A DNA stretch of 8,939 nt from Candidatus Nomurabacteria bacterium. GTDB taxonomy: Bacteria; Patescibacteriota; Minisyncoccia; Phycocordibacterales; UBA9973. A model generated the notes under the pieces. It saw only the letters and a program-made list of their open reading frames with translations, did not search any database and was not told where the DNA came from. Numbering within the stretch: position 1 is the stretch's first letter; each line of letters begins with the position of its first letter. Of this stretch, positions 1-6,019 are shown in pieces. The DNA lies in the NCBI GenBank assembly GCA_023267115.1, contig JAHFNV010000014.1:1-8939 (forward strand), written 5' to 3'. Position numbers and translations under genes: made by a program.

Positions 1-456
<456 letters not shown>

Positions 457-480
457 AGTTATTTAGAACGAAACAAAACA

Positions 481-498
481 AAAAACAGCACTGTTTTT
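481..498 (-). repeat. Short A/T-rich palindrome just upstream of 16S
   Basis: Eight-base arms AAAAACAG and CTGTTTTT are separated by 2 nt, 25-42 nt before the 16S 5' end. The stem is weak and A/U-rich. It could be part of the pre-16S processing stem, whose partner would lie 3' of the 16S outside the window, or it could be chance in AT-rich sequence. Confidence 0.3.
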
Positions 499-575
499 GT
501 GTTTGCACTTGAGTTTGTTATCTTTGCTCTAAAAATTATTTATACTTACTCAAAAAAACACTTAGAGACTTGCGT

Positions 576-594
576 CCTCTGCCAAAGGCAGAGG
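576..594 (-). other. Stable hairpin in the 16S leader
   Basis: A perfect 8-bp stem (CCTCTGCC / GGCAGAGG) closes a 3-nt loop, 18 nt downstream of the boxA-like site on the minus strand. A T7 run follows only about 17 nt later, so it is not a canonical terminator in the rRNA direction. It may be a boxB-like or rRNA-processing element. On the plus strand it is followed at once by a T-rich stretch and could act as a terminator against antisense transcription entering gyrA. Confidence 0.6.
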
Positions 595-611
595 GTTCTC
601 TTTTTATTTCT

Positions 612-625
612 GTTGTCAAAGAATG
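612..625 (-). promoter_or_regulatory. boxA-like antitermination site in the rrn leader
   Basis: The minus strand reads CATTCTTTGACAAC. Its core TTCTTTGACAA closely matches rRNA-leader boxA elements (E. coli core CTCTTTAACAA, Bacillus TTCTTTGAAAA), which bind NusB and S10 to suppress premature termination. It lies about 43 nt after the predicted start and upstream of a stable leader hairpin, as expected for an rrn leader. Confidence 0.6.
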
Positions 626-674
626 TTTCATATAATCAGAACGTCATATCCAAAAAGATGAGACGTCTAAACAG

Positions 675-703
675 AGTGTATCTTAAGATAAAAACAAAGT
701 CAA
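675..703 (-). promoter_or_regulatory. rrn promoter (-35 TTGACT, 17 bp, -10 TACACT)
   Basis: The minus strand has TTGACT (698-703), a 17-bp spacer and TACACT (675-680), close to a sigma70-type consensus. The predicted start is an A near 668, giving a 16S leader of about 212 nt. The -35 box lies only 9 bp after the gyrA stop codon, with no terminator between, so rRNA may be made both from this promoter and by read-through from gyrA. No mapped transcript is available, so this is a sequence prediction. Confidence 0.8.
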
Positions 704-712
704 TGCTCATTA

Positions 713-3193
713 TTACAAACAAGCGAGCGAGGCGATGCTGTCGCCGGTTCGCAAACGCATAATAGTCACACCTTGTGTTTGGCGACCAAGCGAAGATATA
801 TCTTTCAAAGCAGTTCTGATAACTTGACCTTTCTTGGACATGGCAATTAATTCTTGTTCTTCTCCGGCCAAAACCTTGGCTACTATTAATTTGCCCGTTT
901 TTAGCGTCACCTTAGCCGTTCTGATACCAGAGCCACCGCGTTTTTGAACTTTATATTCTTTTAAGACAGTCTTTTTACCAAAACCATTGGCGCTCATGGT
1001 TAAAAACGCGCTTTCGTTTTTGCCATCCGAAGCGGATCTGTCTTTAACAGAGGCAAGTATCACGTCCACCCCGACAACTTCATCATCCTTCTTAAGTTTT
1101 ATACCCCGAACGCCACCAGCTGTTCTCCCCATTTCTCTTATGTCTCCTTCCTTAAATCTGATAGCCTGACCACCCGCCGTAGCCAACATAACTTCATCTC
1201 CTTTCTCGGTAAGAAGAGCCGAAATCAAGCTATCACCTTTATCTAAACTAATGGCAATGATACCGCTACGTCGCACATCTCTAAAATTCTCGCTTCTCAT
1301 TTTTTTGACTGTGCCATTTTTGGTAATTAACATCAATGAAGTTGAAAATTTTTTTACTTCTTTAGGCATTGGTAAAATTGAAGTAACTTTTTCTGAAGCG
1401 TCAAGTGGTAAGAAGTTCATAATTGATTTACCACGAGTAGCTCGACGGCCTTCCGGAATATCATACATTTTCAACTGATAAACTTTGCCTAAATTGGTGA
1501 AGAAAAGCAATTCGCTATGCGTAGACGCAGATATAAGCATAGTGACAAAATCTTCTTCTTTAGTTTCTAAATCAACTACCCCAATTCCACCCCGCTTTTG
1601 CGAACGATATTCCGTCGGGTCGCTAGTTTTAACGTATCCACCGGCTGTAAAAACCAGCATTCTTTCTTTTTCTGGTATCAAATCCTCATCCGAAATTTCT
1701 TTAATGCCACCTTTAATGATTTTAGTTCTTCGCTCGTCTGCATATTTTTCACGAATTTCCTTCAATCCAAGAGAGATGTTTTGAAGCATTTTCTGTGGAC
1801 TAGCCAGAAGCTCTTTCATTTCTTTGATAAATTTTTGTTTTTCTGTCAATTCATTTTCGATCGCCTTTCTTTCCAGCCCGGCCAGTTTAACCAGCTTCAT
1901 TTCTAAAATAGCCGCCGCTTGTAGATCAGAAAATTTAAATTCTTTGATTAAAGACGCTTTAGCCGTGGTGGCGTCTTTGGCAGCCCGAATTGTTTTTATT
2001 ATTTTATCTATATCATCAAGTGCTTTTTTTAAGCCAAGTAATATATGCTCGCGTTCTTGCGCCTTATGCAAATCGTATTCACTTCTTCGTTTAACGACTT
2101 CCTGCCGGTGTGAAATAAACTGAGACAAAATTGACTTAAGTGAAAGAGTTTGCGGCACGCCATCCGAAAGCGCCACCATATTGAAATTGAAATTCGATTC
2201 AAGTTGGGTATTTTTATAAATATAATTTAAAACTTTTTCAGGAAAAGCGCTTTGTTTTAAATCAATAACAATTCTTATATCTTTAGTGGACTCATCTCGC
2301 AACCCTTTAATGCCTTCCAATTTTTTTTCTTGTACTAGTTCGGCAATGGCCATTATTAAACTCGATTTGTTCACTCGAAAAGGAATGGAATTTATGATAA
2401 TCTGAAATCCGTCTTTAGTTTCCGATATTTCCGCCTGGCCTCGACAAACTACTCCACCCCGACCGGAAGAATAAGCATGTAACATATCCTTATAACCGTA
2501 TACTAAACCACCAATGGGAAAATCTGGCCCCTTAATAAATTGCATTAAATCTTCGGTAGTGGCATCGGCATTCTCAATCAGGTAGTTAGTGGCATCCAAC
2601 ACTTCGGCTAAGTTGTGAGGCGGGATGTTTGTGGCCATACCAACTGCGATACCCAAAGTGCCATTCAAAAGGATAGCCGGCACACTAGAAGGAAAAACGG
2701 TTGGCTCTTTTCGCGTTTGATCGTAATTTGGCCGAAAATCAACTGTTTCTTTTTCTAAATCGCGCAAAAGTTCGGCGGAAATTTTAGACATCTTCACTTC
2801 GGTGTAACGCATAGCTGCTGGATTATCTCCATCGATTGAGCCAAAATTCCCCTGTCCTAAAATAAGCGGATAACGATAAGAAAATTCTTGCGCCATGCCA
2901 ACCATAGAATCATAAACTGCCACGTCTCCGTGCGGATGATACTTTCCGAGTACATCTCCGACTACAGCGGCTGATTTTCGAAAATGAGACGAGGCGGTCA
3001 ATCCCATTTCTTGCATAGCAAAAAGAATTCGGCGATGCACCGGCTTTAATCCGTCTCTTACATCCGGCAAAGCTCTGGCTGTAATAACCGACATAGCATA
3101 AGCCAGATAAGACTCTTTCATTTCAGAGACAACGTCAACTTGAACAACTCCGTCGGGACGTTTTTCTTCAAATGGTGTAGGCTTTTTTACCAT
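713..3193 (-). CDS. gyrA: DNA gyrase subunit A
   Basis: GyrA is the DNA-cleaving and rejoining subunit of gyrase, acting with GyrB as an A2B2 enzyme that introduces negative supercoils. The 826-aa protein is complete (E. coli 875). The winged-helix breakage domain holds GKYHPHGD (83-90) and the catalytic tyrosine Y130 in AAMRYTE. The tower and coiled-coil region follows to about 500. The C-terminal pinwheel starts with the GyrA box QKRGGIG (532-538), which separates it from ParC, and has six blade motifs, including a second box-like QKRGGSG (750-756). It ends with the last blade and has no acidic tail. At the quinolone pocket Ser83 (E. coli) is V91, while Asp87 is kept as D95. The ATG lies within the last codons of the upstream small gene (7-nt overlap), with no clear Shine-Dalgarno, so translational coupling is likely. 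gyrB is not in the window. Confidence 0.98.
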   Translation of the reverse strand: MVKKPTPFEEKRPDGVVQVDVVSEMKESYLAYAMSVITARALPDVRDGLKPVHRRILFAMQEMGLTASSHFRKSAAVVGDVLGKYHPHGDVAVYDSMVGMAQEFSYRYPLILGQGNFGSIDGDNPAAMRYTEVKMSKISAELLRDLEKETVDFRPNYDQTRKEPTVFPSSVPAILLNGTLGIAVGMATNIPPHNLAEVLDATNYLIENADATTEDLMQFIKGPDFPIGGLVYGYKDMLHAYSSGRGGVVCRGQAEISETKDGFQIIINSIPFRVNKSSLIMAIAELVQEKKLEGIKGLRDESTKDIRIVIDLKQSAFPEKVLNYIYKNTQLESNFNFNMVALSDGVPQTLSLKSILSQFISHRQEVVKRRSEYDLHKAQEREHILLGLKKALDDIDKIIKTIRAAKDATTAKASLIKEFKFSDLQAAAILEMKLVKLAGLERKAIENELTEKQKFIKEMKELLASPQKMLQNISLGLKEIREKYADERRTKIIKGGIKEISDEDLIPEKERMLVFTAGGYVKTSDPTEYRSQKRGGIGVVDLETKEEDFVTMLISASTHSELLFFTNLGKVYQLKMYDIPEGRRATRGKSIMNFLPLDASEKVTSILPMPKEVKKFSTSLMLITKNGTVKKMRSENFRDVRRSGIIAISLDKGDSLISALLTEKGDEVMLATAGGQAIRFKEGDIREMGRTAGGVRGIKLKKDDEVVGVDVILASVKDRSASDGKNESAFLTMSANGFGKKTVLKEYKVQKRGGSGIRTAKVTLKTGKLIVAKVLAGEEQELIAMSKKGQVIRTALKDISSLGRQTQGVTIMRLRTGDSIASLACL

Positions 3194-3399
3194 AACGACA
3201 TAAGGTTATTTTTTAGTACTGAAAAAGGTTTGAGGTCTTCTTTTACTTTTACTTGCGTGTCTTGATTCGTTAAGTTTTTTCCCAAACTATAAACCCAAAG
3301 AATTAATAGGATAACAGTCGCCAATATAGTAAGGACATGCAGAATTTTTATTCTAATGTATTCTGGTTGTTTTCTCAAATGATAAATTATTTTCTTCAT
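3187..3399 (-). CDS. Small single-pass membrane protein upstream of gyrA
   Basis: This 70-aa protein has a basic N-terminus (MKKIIYHLRK), one hydrophobic helix at about 19-39 (ILHVLTILATVILLILW) and a polar tail with several Lys, Asp and Glu residues. The positive-inside rule suggests a cytoplasmic N-terminus and an outward C-terminal tail. No domain is recognised and no function is assigned. It starts 18 nt after the MBL-fold gene stop and its last codons overlap the gyrA start (TTATGGTAA contains both ATG and TAA), so it probably belongs to an MBL-small protein-gyrA operon. The only ribosome-site candidate is a weak AGAG 6 nt before the ATG. The co-oriented, overlapping placement supports a real gene, possibly one used to couple gyrA translation. 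Confidence 0.75.
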   Translation of the reverse strand: MKKIIYHLRKQPEYIRIKILHVLTILATVILLILWVYSLGKNLTNQDTQVKVKEDLKPFSVLKNNLMSLW

Positions 3400-3417
3400 T
3401 ATTTTCTCTGGCAGTAC

Positions 3418-4056
3418 TTAGTTTGCTGTTAAAACGACCACTTCTCCCTCCTTTCCTTCAAGATCTTTTCGTTTAAGCGTCAGTTTTTCCAGCGTTTCAA
3501 TTTTTTCCTCTCCCATTTCTTTTAGAAATAACTTAAGCGAAACATCATCGAAATCCATTGGGATTATTATTTTCGGCTCTAACATCGACGCCAACTCGGC
3601 TGCAGCTTTAGCATCAAGCAAACCATCGTTCTTGCTCTTGCCTCCAATCGGAATAAAAAGAACATCAGGACTATCAATAGCTTCACGCGCTTCTTTTGAG
3701 ATTTCCAGATCAGACAAGGCGCCTAAAAATGCCATGTTTATATTATCCAAAGAAAGTAAATAAATCGTATTAATATATTTTTTGCCCTCAAGGAGGGTAT
3801 CTGACATTAATCCTTTAATAAAAATTTCTTTTACTTCGTAATCTCCGGGGCCGGAAATAACGAAAGGCACCCGTTCGCCAAAAGAAAGTTGCTCTATGCC
3901 ATTATAATCCGGGTAATTGGTTGTGATCAGAGCAATATCGGCGCCAAAACGAGCGGTGGCATTTGACTTGGAATTTTTGCCAACCGGATTAAAAGCCAGG
4001 ACCATTTCTCCTTGTTGAATTTTAAAAAACTGCTTACCAAAATATGTTATTATCAT
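3418..4056 (-). CDS. MBL-fold (UlaG-like, Lactamase_B_3 type) protein with degenerate metal site
   Basis: The 212-aa protein has the layout of small UlaG-like metallo-beta-lactamase-fold proteins: an N-terminal strand ITYFGKQFFKIQ, FNP (22-24, usually DP), the metal-motif position (44-51), GPGDYEV (69-75), FLGALSD (110-116), DVLFIPIGG (131-139) and PKIIIPMDF (161-169). The usual THxHxDH is TTNYPDY here, so the three motif histidines are T46, Y48 and Y51 and only D50 remains. The late 'IPMH' histidine is D168. Hydrolase activity through the usual two-metal centre is therefore unlikely; a binding or structural role is inferred. Family relatives I recall from Parcubacteria show similar replacements, which alignment could confirm. 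The gene has its own extended -10 promoter, an insulating terminator upstream, and leads into the small membrane protein and gyrA. Confidence 0.85.
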   Translation of the reverse strand: MIITYFGKQFFKIQQGEMVLAFNPVGKNSKSNATARFGADIALITTNYPDYNGIEQLSFGERVPFVISGPGDYEVKEIFIKGLMSDTLLEGKKYINTIYLLSLDNINMAFLGALSDLEISKEAREAIDSPDVLFIPIGGKSKNDGLLDAKAAAELASMLEPKIIIPMDFDDVSLKLFLKEMGEEKIETLEKLTLKRKDLEGKEGEVVVLTAN

Positions 4057-4063
4057 TTATTGT

Positions 4064-4072
4064 ATTATAACA
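4064..4072 (-). promoter_or_regulatory. Extended -10 promoter of the MBL-gyrA operon, predicted leaderless
   Basis: The minus strand reads TGTTATAAT followed by 7 nt and the ATG at 4056. A perfect TATAAT preceded by TGn places transcription start at or within a base of the A of the start codon, so the mRNA would be leaderless. No convincing -35 is visible, as is usual for extended -10 promoters. There is no Shine-Dalgarno. The terminator at 4122-4164 shields it from upstream transcription. Confidence 0.75.
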
Positions 4073-4121
4073 TTTTTTAAAACAAAAACAAAAGAAAACC
4101 ACTAAGTGTTGCCAGGCGGTA

Positions 4122-4164
4122 AAATAAAACAAAAACTGCCTGAGGGGCAGTTTTTGTTTTATTT
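4122..4164. terminator. Bidirectional intrinsic terminator after the RRM gene
   Basis: A perfect 19-bp inverted repeat has a 5-nt loop. The inner GC part is CTGCC/GGCAG, flanked by A-rich and T-rich arms, so either strand shows a hairpin followed by TTTTTGTTTTATTT. On the minus strand it sits 35 nt after the RRM stop codon and about 50 nt before the MBL promoter. It separates the two transcription units. Confidence 0.9.
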
Positions 4165-4199
4165 CGCGATGTTGTCAACCTCGTAAAGTTAAACTTAAA

Positions 4200-4541
4200 T
4201 TAATATTCTCTTCGTCCACCGCGATTACCGCCACTATACCCGCCATTCCCCCCGCCATAGCCGCCGTTGCCGCCAGTTTTGGGTGGCCTAGCTTCCATCG
4301 GACGAGCTTCATTGACAGTCAGTTTACGTCCTTCAAATTCTTGTTCATTAAACATAGAAATAGCATTTTGCGCTTCTTCGGCTGTTGCCATTTCTACGAA
4401 TCCGAAACCTTTTGAACGACCGGACATTTTGTCCATAATAATCACAGCTGAAGTAACATTACCAGCTTGTGCGAAGAGCTCTTTTAGAGCATCCTCTTGG
4501 GTGCTGTAAGGGAGTCCCCCTACATATAGCTTTGTAGCCAT
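4200..4541 (-). CDS. Glycine-rich RRM RNA-binding protein
   Basis: This is a small cytoplasmic single-stranded RNA-binding protein of 113 aa. One RNA recognition motif spans about 3-80, with RNP2 LYVGGL (5-10) and RNP1 KGFGFVEM (44-51); its aromatic residues should stack on RNA bases. The tail from about 88 is a low-complexity Gly/Asn/Tyr/Arg segment with GGYGGGNGGY-type repeats, ending RRGGRREY. This is the arrangement of cyanobacterial Rbp and eukaryotic glycine-rich cold-shock proteins. The start is supported by a GGGGG Shine-Dalgarno-like tract about 12 nt upstream. The gene is monocistronic, with its own promoter, an ~86-nt structured leader and a terminator. Cold or stress induction and a chaperone role on mRNA are inferred from family analogy; nothing here proves them. 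Confidence 0.93.
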   Translation of the reverse strand: MATKLYVGGLPYSTQEDALKELFAQAGNVTSAVIIMDKMSGRSKGFGFVEMATAEEAQNAISMFNEQEFEGRKLTVNEARPMEARPPKTGGNGGYGGGNGGYSGGNRGGRREY

Positions 4542-4551
4542 ATTTTTATTT

Positions 4552-4627
4552 CCCCCGTTTTTGAAAAAATCGGGTAAAAACTATTTATAATGCGTAGAAA
4601 CTCAAAAACTACTTACGAGAAACTACG
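4552..4627 (-). promoter_or_regulatory. Structured 5' leader of the RRM mRNA with partly hidden ribosome site
   Basis: There are two potential stems. The first (4593-4627) pairs CGTAG with CTACG and CTC with GAG around opposed U-tracts. The second (4554-4574) pairs CCCG with CGGG and then T5 with A5. The second stem takes in three of the five G residues of the GGGGG Shine-Dalgarno-like tract (4552-4556), about 10 nt before the ATG, so its folding could limit translation, for example in a temperature-dependent way. The pairing is read from the sequence; the regulation is inferred. Confidence 0.45.
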
Positions 4628-4633
4628 AGACTA

Positions 4634-4662
4634 AGCATAACACAAAGAAAAATGAAAGTAAA
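4634..4662 (-). promoter_or_regulatory. Promoter of the RRM gene (extended -10 TGTTATGCT)
   Basis: The minus strand has TGTTATGCT (4634-4642) with a weak -35 TTTACT (4657-4662) at 17 bp. The predicted start near 4627 coincides with the beginning of an imperfect inverted repeat, so the transcript would open with a stem-loop. Another AT-rich -10 candidate (TATAAA near 4590) lacks the TG and was ranked lower. Confidence 0.5.
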
Positions 4663-4691
4663 ACAAAAAGTGCGTAAAAAGGATGGGGTTT

Positions 4692-5666
4692 TTATTCTTC
4701 TTCATCTCCCACCGCCCCAGATTCTAAATCAGAAATAACTTCACTGATCCCCCCTTCCATTATTTTGGGCAAGTTATGCCAGGATTTTTTAATCCGATGG
4801 TCAGTCAGGCGATCTTGCGGGAAGTTATAGGTGCGGATTTTCTCACTCCTATCACCAGTGCCTATTTGATTTTTGCGCTCACCGGAATATTTCTTGGCTT
4901 CTTTTTCTTCTTCTAATTGTTGAAGTTTGGCATAAAGAATAGTCATGGCTTTCTCACGATTGGCTAGCTGACTTCGCTCATTAGTGGAACGCACATCTAT
5001 CCCCGTAGGCTTGTGCACCAGCCGCACAGCTGTCTCAACTTTATTCACATTTTGTCCACCCTTGCCACCGGAACGAGAATATTCCATTTCAATATCAGCC
5101 GGATTTATTTCAAGATTTACTTTTTTCCTAATCGGAAGTATAGCCACTGAAGCAGTAGAGGTGTGCACTCGTCCATTTTTTTCGGTGGCTGGTATTCTCT
5201 GGACTCTATGCACGCCTTGTTCATAGCGCATTTTTTTATAAACATTTTCATTCTTCTTGCCTTTTATTTCAAAACTGGCTTCTTTATAACCATTCAAATC
5301 ACTTTTTGATTCGTAATTAGTTTTCCATTGCCAATTTTGCATCTCGGCAAATTTTTCATACATATGCGCCAACTCCCAAGCAAAAAGCGAAGCTTCATCA
5401 CCTCCTGCTCCGGCTCTTAGTTCCAACACTATTTCATTTAGAAATTCGTCCTCTCTTTTGTCTTTTTCTAAAATTTCTTGTATTTGTTTTTCTACTCTTT
5501 CTCTTTCCTCCTGTATGGATTTAAGTTCATTAGTTGCCATTTCATGCAGGGTTTCATCTCCAGCTAGCATTTCACGCACTTCTGTTTCTTGTTTAATAAG
5601 ACGCTCCAAAATACTGACTAAATAATTTGTCCGATGATCTTTTTTTAATTCGTCTAAATTTAACAT
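4692..5666 (-). CDS. prfA: Peptide chain release factor 1
   Basis: RF1 recognises UAA and UAG in the ribosomal A site and triggers hydrolysis of peptidyl-tRNA. The 324-aa protein shows the RF1-specific codon-recognition motif P-A-T (159-161, in RVQRIPATEKNGRVHTS; RF2 would have SPF) and the catalytic GGQ (203-205, in SGGKGGQNVNKVE). The class-I RF block LELRAGAGGDEAS (81-93) is present. The N-terminal helical domain is about 35 residues shorter than in E. coli RF1 (360 aa). An in-frame TAA 9-12 nt upstream, inside the inverted-repeat element, prevents a longer form. The tail is acidic (GDEEE). No Shine-Dalgarno precedes the ATG, which begins 7 nt after the repeat arm. rpmE-prfA adjacency is common in bacteria. 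The genes with intact stops here end in TAA or TAG, which RF1 can read. Confidence 0.97.
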   Translation of the reverse strand: MLNLDELKKDHRTNYLVSILERLIKQETEVREMLAGDETLHEMATNELKSIQEERERVEKQIQEILEKDKREDEFLNEIVLELRAGAGGDEASLFAWELAHMYEKFAEMQNWQWKTNYESKSDLNGYKEASFEIKGKKNENVYKKMRYEQGVHRVQRIPATEKNGRVHTSTASVAILPIRKKVNLEINPADIEMEYSRSGGKGGQNVNKVETAVRLVHKPTGIDVRSTNERSQLANREKAMTILYAKLQQLEEEKEAKKYSGERKNQIGTGDRSEKIRTYNFPQDRLTDHRIKKSWHNLPKIMEGGISEVISDLESGAVGDEEE

Positions 5667-5673
5667 ATGAATT

Positions 5674-5778
5674 GATTACTAAATGTGCTTTTTGGAGACT
5701 TGCGCAGGCTGACGAGCCAAGCAGGAGAAAATTTTTAGCAAAAAATTATTCGTGCTCCAAAAAGCACATTTAGTAATC
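5674..5778. repeat. 105-bp element with perfect 24-bp terminal inverted repeats
   Basis: The arms 5674-5697 (begins GATTACTAAATG) and 5755-5778 (ends CATTTAGTAATC) are exact reverse complements over 24 bases. The 57-nt interior holds two smaller hairpins: GGCT-GACG-AGCC (5707-5718), extendable by TTGC/GCAG, and AATTTTT/AAAAATT around 5730-5748. The element fills nearly the whole 116-bp gap between the rpmE stop (4 bp away) and the prfA start (7 bp away). No clear flanking target duplication is seen, though a TA dinucleotide sits symmetrically within both arms. It is not an intrinsic terminator, as no T-tract follows. It could be a MITE-like relic or a regulatory or processing structure in the rpmE-prfA mRNA. 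Confidence 0.85.
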
Positions 5779-5782
5779 TTGC

Positions 5783-6001
5783 TTATTTCTTTGTTTTAAC
5801 AGAAGCAGCCCTGCGTCTATTAAATCGTTCTACTCGCCCGGCGGTATCCACAATTTTTTCATTACCGGTATAAAAGGGGTGACACTGACTACAGATTTCC
5901 ACTTTAATGGATGGCTCTGTGGAACCAACCAAAAAAACCGCCCCACAAACACAAGTGGCTTTAGTCTGCATATTATATGGTGGATGTATTTCTTTCTTCA
6001 T
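5783..6001 (-). CDS. rpmE: 50S ribosomal protein bL31, zinc-binding (C+) form
   Basis: bL31 is a small protein of the large subunit that helps bridge 50S and 30S at the central protuberance. The 72-aa sequence starts MKKEIHPPY, matching the family start. It carries the zinc ligands C17-x-C19 and C37-x-x-C40 in CSQCHPFYTG, followed by the conserved GRVERFNRR segment. It is therefore the zinc-containing type, not the zinc-free paralog. The start is supported by family alignment and by an extended -10 box exactly 7 nt upstream. It lies 18 nt after the stop of the transglycosylase gene. Confidence 0.97.
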   Translation of the reverse strand: MKKEIHPPYNMQTKATCVCGAVFLVGSTEPSIKVEICSQCHPFYTGNEKIVDTAGRVERFNRRRAASVKTKK

Positions 6002-6008
6002 GCCGCTA

Positions 6009-6017
6009 ATTCTAACA
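6009..6017 (-). promoter_or_regulatory. Extended -10 promoter of rpmE, predicted leaderless
   Basis: The minus strand reads TGTTAGAAT, then 7 nt (TAGCGGC), then the rpmE ATG. It sits entirely within the 18-nt gap after the upstream stop codon. The spacing predicts transcription start at the A of ATG. No Shine-Dalgarno lies in the gap. It has the same geometry as the MBL and transglycosylase promoters. Confidence 0.65.
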
Positions 6018-6019
6018 CA

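Noticed and set aside
552..594. Leader hairpin as an intrinsic terminator or attenuator of the rRNA operon
   Set aside because: The T7 run follows about 17 nt after the stem, too far for a canonical terminator in this direction.
499..762. Plus-strand ORF across the rrn leader and gyrA 3' end
   Set aside because: It is antisense to the rrn promoter and leader, with low-complexity composition and no family resemblance. The other plus-strand ORFs are likewise shadows of minus-strand genes.
5674..5778. Inverted-repeat element as a rho-independent terminator of rpmE
   Set aside because: The loop is 57 nt and no T-tract follows on either strand. A different role is more likely.
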